NCBI GenBank assembly: GCA_900555035.1
Contig: USJX01000111.1
Coordinates: forward strand, 1-6,998
Direction: 5' to 3'
Source: an uncultured Prevotella sp.
GTDB taxonomy: Bacteria; Bacteroidota; Bacteroidia; Bacteroidales; Bacteroidaceae
Length of the DNA stretch: 6,998 nt
Made by a program: the position numbers and the translations under genes. Every line of letters starts with the position of its first letter. Position 1 is the first letter of the stretch. Shown piece after piece: positions 4,868 through 6,998 of the stretch. The notes below the pieces were generated by a model. The model searched no databases. It had not been told where the DNA came from and worked only from the letters and a program-made list of their open reading frames with translations.

Positions 4868-6998
4868 ATGAGCATCAGATTAAATAAAGCACTACGTGAA
4901 TTGAATATAGGACTTCAGACGGCAGTTGAATTCCTAGAAAAGAAGAAAGACCTGGGAGAGGTCAAGGCCGAACCGAGCTTCAAACTCAGCGACCAGCAAT
5001 ATCAGGCATTGACAGATGCCTTCAGTCAGGATAAGGAGGTTCGTGATCAGGCCGAGAAACTCTTTACCAAGAAGGGCAAGGATAAGAAGCGTGCGCTAGA
5101 GCAGGACGACAATCATGCCGAAAACTTATTGGGATCAAGCAACCAGCAGCAGTACAAGCCACTGGGTAAGATTGATTTGAATAACATCGGCAAGGGAAAG
5201 CCTGCACAGTCTGCTGCCCATAAGTCAGAGAAACCTAAGCACGAGGCTGCTGCCGTCAGTCACGCGCCAGTAAAAGAAGCTCGTAAGGCTGAGCCAAAAC
5301 ATGATCAGAGACCTCATCAACAGGGCTCTCAGCAAAAACAACAGATGAAACAAGAGAATCAGCAAAAATCACAGCAGCCAAAGATGAATGACTTCAAGGG
5401 TCACAAGAATGCTGCACAGGGTAAACAGAATGGTAACGCTCAGCACCATAATGCTGAGCAGAAGTCACAGCAGAATACTGCTGCAAGCAGTCAGGCTTCT
5501 GGCGTATTCACACTTAAGAGTGAGAAGAAGTTCTCTGCCAATGAGCCTAAGGTGTTGGGTAAGATTGACCTCTCTTCTCTCAACCAGAGTACTCGTCCTA
5601 AGAAAAAGTCGAAGGAGGAGCGCCGCAAGGAGCGTGAGGAGAAGTTGGCTCAGCAGCACAATGATCGCAAGAAGCGTGTTCGTATCAACAAGGAGCGTGT
5701 TGACATCAATGCCGAAGCTAAGAACAATGGCGACGGTAATGGCCAGAACAACAAGGGCAACAATGGTGGCAATGGCAACAATGGTGGCAACAAGAAGAAC
5801 AGAAACAAGAACAGAAATAATAACAATAATAACAACAATAGCAAGGGCAATAACAACAACCGCGGCAACCAACGCCAGATTGAGGTGGACGACGAGGCTG
5901 TAGCACGCCAGGTAAAGGAGACGCTCGCTCGTTTGACAAGCAAGAGCCAGAACAAGAAGGGTGCTAAGTATCGTAAAGAGAAGCGTGAGGCTGTGCAGGA
6001 AAAATTGCAGGACCAGGCTCGCCAGGAGCAGAAGGAAAGCAAGACCCTGAAGCTTACTGAGTTCGTTACCGTTAGCGAATTGGCTACGATGATGGATATC
6101 AGCGTTACTCAGGTTATCTCTACCCTGATGGGTGTAGGTATCATGGTATCTATCAACCAGCGTCTGGATGCAGAGACCATCAACATGGTGGCTGAGGAGT
6201 TCGGATTCAAGACCGAATACGTGAGTGCCGAGGTTCAGGAGGCCGTGAGCGAGGAAGAGGATGATGAGAACGACTTGGTTCCACGTGCTCCAATCGTAAC
6301 CGTGATGGGTCACGTTGACCACGGTAAGACCTCTTTGCTCGACTATATCCGCAATACCAATGTGATTGCCGGTGAGGCAGGTGGTATTACCCAGCACATC
6401 GGTGCTTACAGTGTGACCCTGAACAGCGGTCGCAAGGTAACCTTCCTGGATACTCCAGGTCATGAGGCGTTTACCGCCATGCGTGCCCGTGGTGCTCAGG
6501 CCACCGATATCGCCATCATCATCATCGCAGCCGATGACTCTGTGATGCCTACTACCAAGGAGGCTATCGCCCATGCTCAGGCTGCTGGTGTGCCAATGGT
6601 ATTCGCTATCAACAAGATTGATAAGCCAGGTGCTAACCCAGACCGTATCCGTGAGGACTTGGCTAACATGAACTTGCTCGTTGAGGAGTGGGGTGGTAAG
6701 TATCAGTGCCAGGAAATCAGTGCCAAGAAGGGTATCGGTGTTCACGATTTGCTCGACAAGGTGCTCCTCGAGGCTGATATGCTCGACTTGAAGGCTAACC
6801 CTAACCGTCGTGCCACAGGTACCATCATCGAGTCTTCGCTCGACAAGGGTCGTGGATATGTTTCTACCGTATTGGTAGCCAACGGTACCTTGAAGGTAGG
6901 CGACATCGTACTCGCCGGTACTTCTTGGGGTCGTGTCAAGGCGATGTTCAATGAGCGTAATGCCAACATCAAGTCGGCTGCTCCTGCAGAGCCAGCTA
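4868..6998 (+). CDS. infB: Translation initiation factor IF-2 (partial, C-terminus missing)
   Basis: About 710 residues are present, starting MSIRLNKALRELNIGLQTAVEFLEKK, the usual N-terminal module in Bacteroidota. Then come a charged Gln/Lys/Ala-rich linker with two LGKIDL motifs (99-104, 230-235), a basic stretch (about 240-280), an Asn/Gly-rich tract (286-334), and the conserved IF2_N domain (about 394-451). In the GTPase domain G1 is GHVDHGKT (481-488), the G2 Thr is T508 in GGITQHIGAY, G3 is DTPGHEAF (528-535), G4 NKID (582-585) and G5 SAKKG (618-622). Domain II begins near 649. IF2 delivers formylmethionyl initiator tRNA to the 30S subunit and promotes GTP-dependent joining of the 50S. 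The rest of domain II, domain III and the tRNA-binding C-terminal domain lie beyond the window. The start ATG sits in an AT-rich run 64 bases after nusA. Confidence 0.96.
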   Translation, partial: MSIRLNKALRELNIGLQTAVEFLEKKKDLGEVKAEPSFKLSDQQYQALTDAFSQDKEVRDQAEKLFTKKGKDKKRALEQDDNHAENLLGSSNQQQYKPLGKIDLNNIGKGKPAQSAAHKSEKPKHEAAAVSHAPVKEARKAEPKHDQRPHQQGSQQKQQMKQENQQKSQQPKMNDFKGHKNAAQGKQNGNAQHHNAEQKSQQNTAASSQASGVFTLKSEKKFSANEPKVLGKIDLSSLNQSTRPKKKSKEERRKEREEKLAQQHNDRKKRVRINKERVDINAEAKNNGDGNGQNNKGNNGGNGNNGGNKKNRNKNRNNNNNNNNSKGNNNNRGNQRQIEVDDEAVARQVKETLARLTSKSQNKKGAKYRKEKREAVQEKLQDQARQEQKESKTLKLTEFVTVSELATMMDISVTQVISTLMGVGIMVSINQRLDAETINMVAEEFGFKTEYVSAEVQEAVSEEEDDENDLVPRAPIVTVMGHVDHGKTSLLDYIRNTNVIAGEAGGITQHIGAYSVTLNSGRKVTFLDTPGHEAFTAMRARGAQATDIAIIIIAADDSVMPTTKEAIAHAQAAGVPMVFAINKIDKPGANPDRIREDLANMNLLVEEWGGKYQCQEISAKKGIGVHDLLDKVLLEADMLDLKANPNRRATGTIIESSLDKGRGYVSTVLVANGTLKVGDIVLAGTSWGRVKAMFNERNANIKSAAPAEPA
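5720..5869 (+). repeat. AAY/GGY codon repeat encoding the Asn/Gly tract of IF-2
   Basis: About 150 bases built almost only from AAC, AAT, GGT, GGC and AAG codons. AACAATGGTGGC is repeated exactly at 5759-5770 and 5777-5788 with a period of 18 bases, and codons 317-324 are eight consecutive Asn codons in mixed AAT/AAC use. It keeps the infB frame and is part of that gene. Such tracts may expand or shrink by slippage, although the mixed codons should limit this. Confidence 0.75.

Noticed and set aside
5388..5903. A 171-codon plus-strand open frame rich in Arg, Thr and Ser
   Set aside because: It is the shifted frame of the low-complexity infB linker. The infB frame is continuous through it, so it is not a frameshift or a nested gene.
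5465..6745. A 426-codon open frame on the minus strand, antisense to infB, with a hydrophobic Val/Ile/Leu run
   Set aside because: It is the reverse reading of the Asn/Gly-rich and GTPase parts of infB. The hydrophobic run comes from antisense AAY codons. infB motifs are intact in the plus frame, and no promoter or family feature supports the antisense frame.

Overview
The window looks like chromosomal DNA from a member of the Bacteroidota, most likely a Prevotella/Segatella-type gut or oral species. The evidence is three near-perfect Bacteroidota promoters (TTTG or TTG, 19-20 bases, TAnnTTTG) plus a fourth with only the -7 box, mostly weak Shine-Dalgarno sequences, and the family style of the proteins (S41 peptidase, RimP, NusA without C-terminal repeats, IF2 with a long Asn/Gly-rich linker). 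Genus is an inference from style; no ribosomal RNA or other marker gene is present.

Left part (1-678, minus strand): one end of an IS66-family insertion sequence, with its terminal inverted repeat, an inward promoter, complete tnpA, and the start of tnpB overlapping it. The rest of the element, including the expected transposase tnpC, lies beyond position 1. From 679 to about 868 there is no convincing gene, only short direct repeats (GTGTAGTG, TAGAAAC). Then comes a minus-strand tRNA-Asn(GTT) unit with its own promoter (1021-1052) and intrinsic terminator (869-903).

Middle (1123-2915, plus strand): a dyad and a TAnnTTTG box precede a complete secreted S41 (C-terminal processing) peptidase with an intact Ser/Lys/Gln catalytic set.

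Right part (2978-6998, plus strand): a strong promoter, a 12-bp GCAA-tetraloop hairpin at the very 5' end of the transcript, and the conserved operon rimP-nusA-infB. RimP matures the 30S subunit, NusA controls elongation, pausing and termination by RNA polymerase, and IF2 places the initiator tRNA on the ribosome. The operon therefore links transcription and translation control. infB runs off the right edge after about 710 codons, inside domain II.

Most of the window is ordinary housekeeping DNA. I found no convincing new multi-gene system. The best candidates for a second look are regulatory: the terminator-like hairpin at the start of the rimP operon mRNA, and two alternative pairings at the nusA-infB junction that could hide the infB ribosome-binding region.
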